From Hyphomicrobiales bacterium (GTDB taxonomy: Bacteria; Pseudomonadota; Alphaproteobacteria; Rhizobiales; Rhizobiaceae), in assembly GCA_900472175.1 (NCBI GenBank), contig UCHD01000004.1, positions 464,726 through 528,725 on the forward strand: a stretch of DNA of 64,000 bases, written 5' to 3'. How positions within the stretch are numbered: position 1 is the stretch's first letter; each line of letters starts with the position of its first letter. The notes beneath the pieces were generated by a model. The model was not told the DNA's origin. It worked only from the letters and a program-made list of their open reading frames with translations, and made no database searches. Shown in pieces: positions 63,414 through 64,000 of this stretch. The position numbers and the translations under genes were made by a program.

Positions 63414-63439
63414 AAACTATCTTCTCGTCAAGATAGTTT
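63414..63439. promoter_or_regulatory. Palindromic operator 2 of the cupin/marR divergent promoter
   Basis: AAACTATCTT (63414-63423) and AAGATAGTTT (63430-63439) are perfect 10-base arms around CTCGTC. It ends 19 bp before the marR start, so binding there would repress marR itself. The likely binder is the MarR protein encoded next to it. Confidence 0.82.
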
Positions 63440-63458
63440 GTTTTTGGAAAGGCACGGC

Positions 63459-63986
63459 ATGGCGCAAAGCATTGAAAATGCGGATCACGTGGATCGGCTG
63501 CGCGGCCAGTGGGACAGGGAATTGCCGGATCTCGATACCGAACCGATGGCCATACTCGGTCGGGCCTACCGGCTCGCCAATCTGGTGCGTCCGTCGATTG
63601 AGGCGACATTTGCGTCCTTCGGCCTCGACCGTGGTGAGTTCGATGTCATCTCGACGCTGCGGCGGTCAGGGCCGCCTTACCGGCTAACGCCGACGGAACT
63701 CTATACGTCCCTGATGATCTCTTCCGGCGGGCTGACGCACCGGCTGGACCGGCTGAAGAAGTCGGGACTGATCATACGCGAGCGTTCGCAAGAGGATGGG
63801 CGCAGCACGGCCGTTGGCCTGACAGACGAAGGTATACGGCTTGCCGAGGCTGCGTTTCGCGTCGATATGGCCAGCGAAGCATCCTATTTGACGGATCTGA
63901 GTGGAGAGGAGCGAACGGAGCTGGCGGCGTTGCTGCGCAAGTTGCTGGGCTCCTTGGAGCGGCGGGTGGAAGGTGATAAGAGTTAG
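63459..63986 (+). CDS. MarR-family transcriptional regulator
   Basis: 175 residues from the ATG at 63459 (GGAAAGG upstream). A winged-helix MarR fold: the N-terminal helix RAYRLANLVRPSIEATFASFGLDRGEFDVISTLRR, the recognition region LTPTELYTSLMISSGGLTHRLDRLKKSGLIIRE and wing RSQEDGRSTAVGLTDEG are all present. It probably forms a dimer that binds the two palindromes upstream and represses itself and the divergent cupin gene until a ligand releases it. The ligand is unknown. The gene ends 14 bases before the window edge. Confidence 0.9.
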   Translation: MAQSIENADHVDRLRGQWDRELPDLDTEPMAILGRAYRLANLVRPSIEATFASFGLDRGEFDVISTLRRSGPPYRLTPTELYTSLMISSGGLTHRLDRLKKSGLIIRERSQEDGRSTAVGLTDEGIRLAEAAFRVDMASEASYLTDLSGEERTELAALLRKLLGSLERRVEGDKS

Positions 63987-64000
63987 ATTGCAGGTGGAAC

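Overview
The window is a gene-dense, GC-rich stretch of chromosome from an alphaproteobacterium, most likely a member of the Rhizobiaceae (Rhizobium/Agrobacterium/Ensifer relatives). Pointers are: a 2168-residue growth-pole-ring (GPR)-like polarity protein, the CckA hybrid kinase, an adjacent mannosylfructose-phosphate synthase/phosphatase pair, a DksA with a single zinc-site cysteine, and a recA promoter carrying the GAAC-N7-GTAC operator form known from Rhizobium. No rRNA, tRNA, insertion sequence, prophage or CRISPR array was recognised. Almost everything is core or lineage-core chromosome; the only segment that looks accessory is a small toxin-antitoxin-like pair at 22.7-23.3 kb.

Layout. 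0-6.6 kb: LuxR-type regulator, malic enzyme, LpxH-like phosphoesterase, MFS transporter, enolase-superfamily epimerase. 6.7-11 kb: a four-gene Mla/MCE lipid-transport operon (STAS-permease, ATPase, MCE protein, auxiliary lipoprotein). 11-14.8 kb: BON protein, small secreted protein, hemF, soxR divergent from an FMN reductase with a textbook SoxR promoter, trmL. 14.8-22.6 kb: a possible 18-codon leader ORF, two ABC exporter half-transporters flanking a small hypothetical gene, and the cytochrome bc1 operon petABC. 22.7-31 kb: MazF-like toxin with an unusual partner, the giant GPR-like gene, an Hpt-domain protein.

31-41 kb: 2Fe-2S ferredoxin, a candidate small RNA with anti-Shine-Dalgarno loops, DUF922 protease, folP-folB-folK, a cytochrome b/molybdoenzyme pair, the YcjX/YcjF-like pair, a SixA-like phosphatase, dksA. 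41-53.7 kb: FliO-like protein divergent from cckA, ddl, psuK-psuG, recA with two LexA-type sites, alaS, an AraC/GyrI-type regulator. 53.8-64 kb: mfpsA-mfpsB, icd, small regulators and hypotheticals, TrmJ-family methyltransferase-murI-GNAT run, a HerA-like ATPase, and a cupin gene divergent from a marR gene across two matching palindromes.

Functionally the region combines central metabolism (malic enzyme, isocitrate dehydrogenase, bc1 complex, haem, folate), envelope building (Mla system, Ddl, MurI), cell-cycle and polarity control (CckA, GPR-like protein, FliO-like protein), and stress responses (SoxR, RecA/LexA, DksA, mannosylfructose). Start codons were chosen by Shine-Dalgarno position and family length; several are shorter than the longest open frame. 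All family assignments come from reading the sequence and recalled family knowledge, not from a database search.
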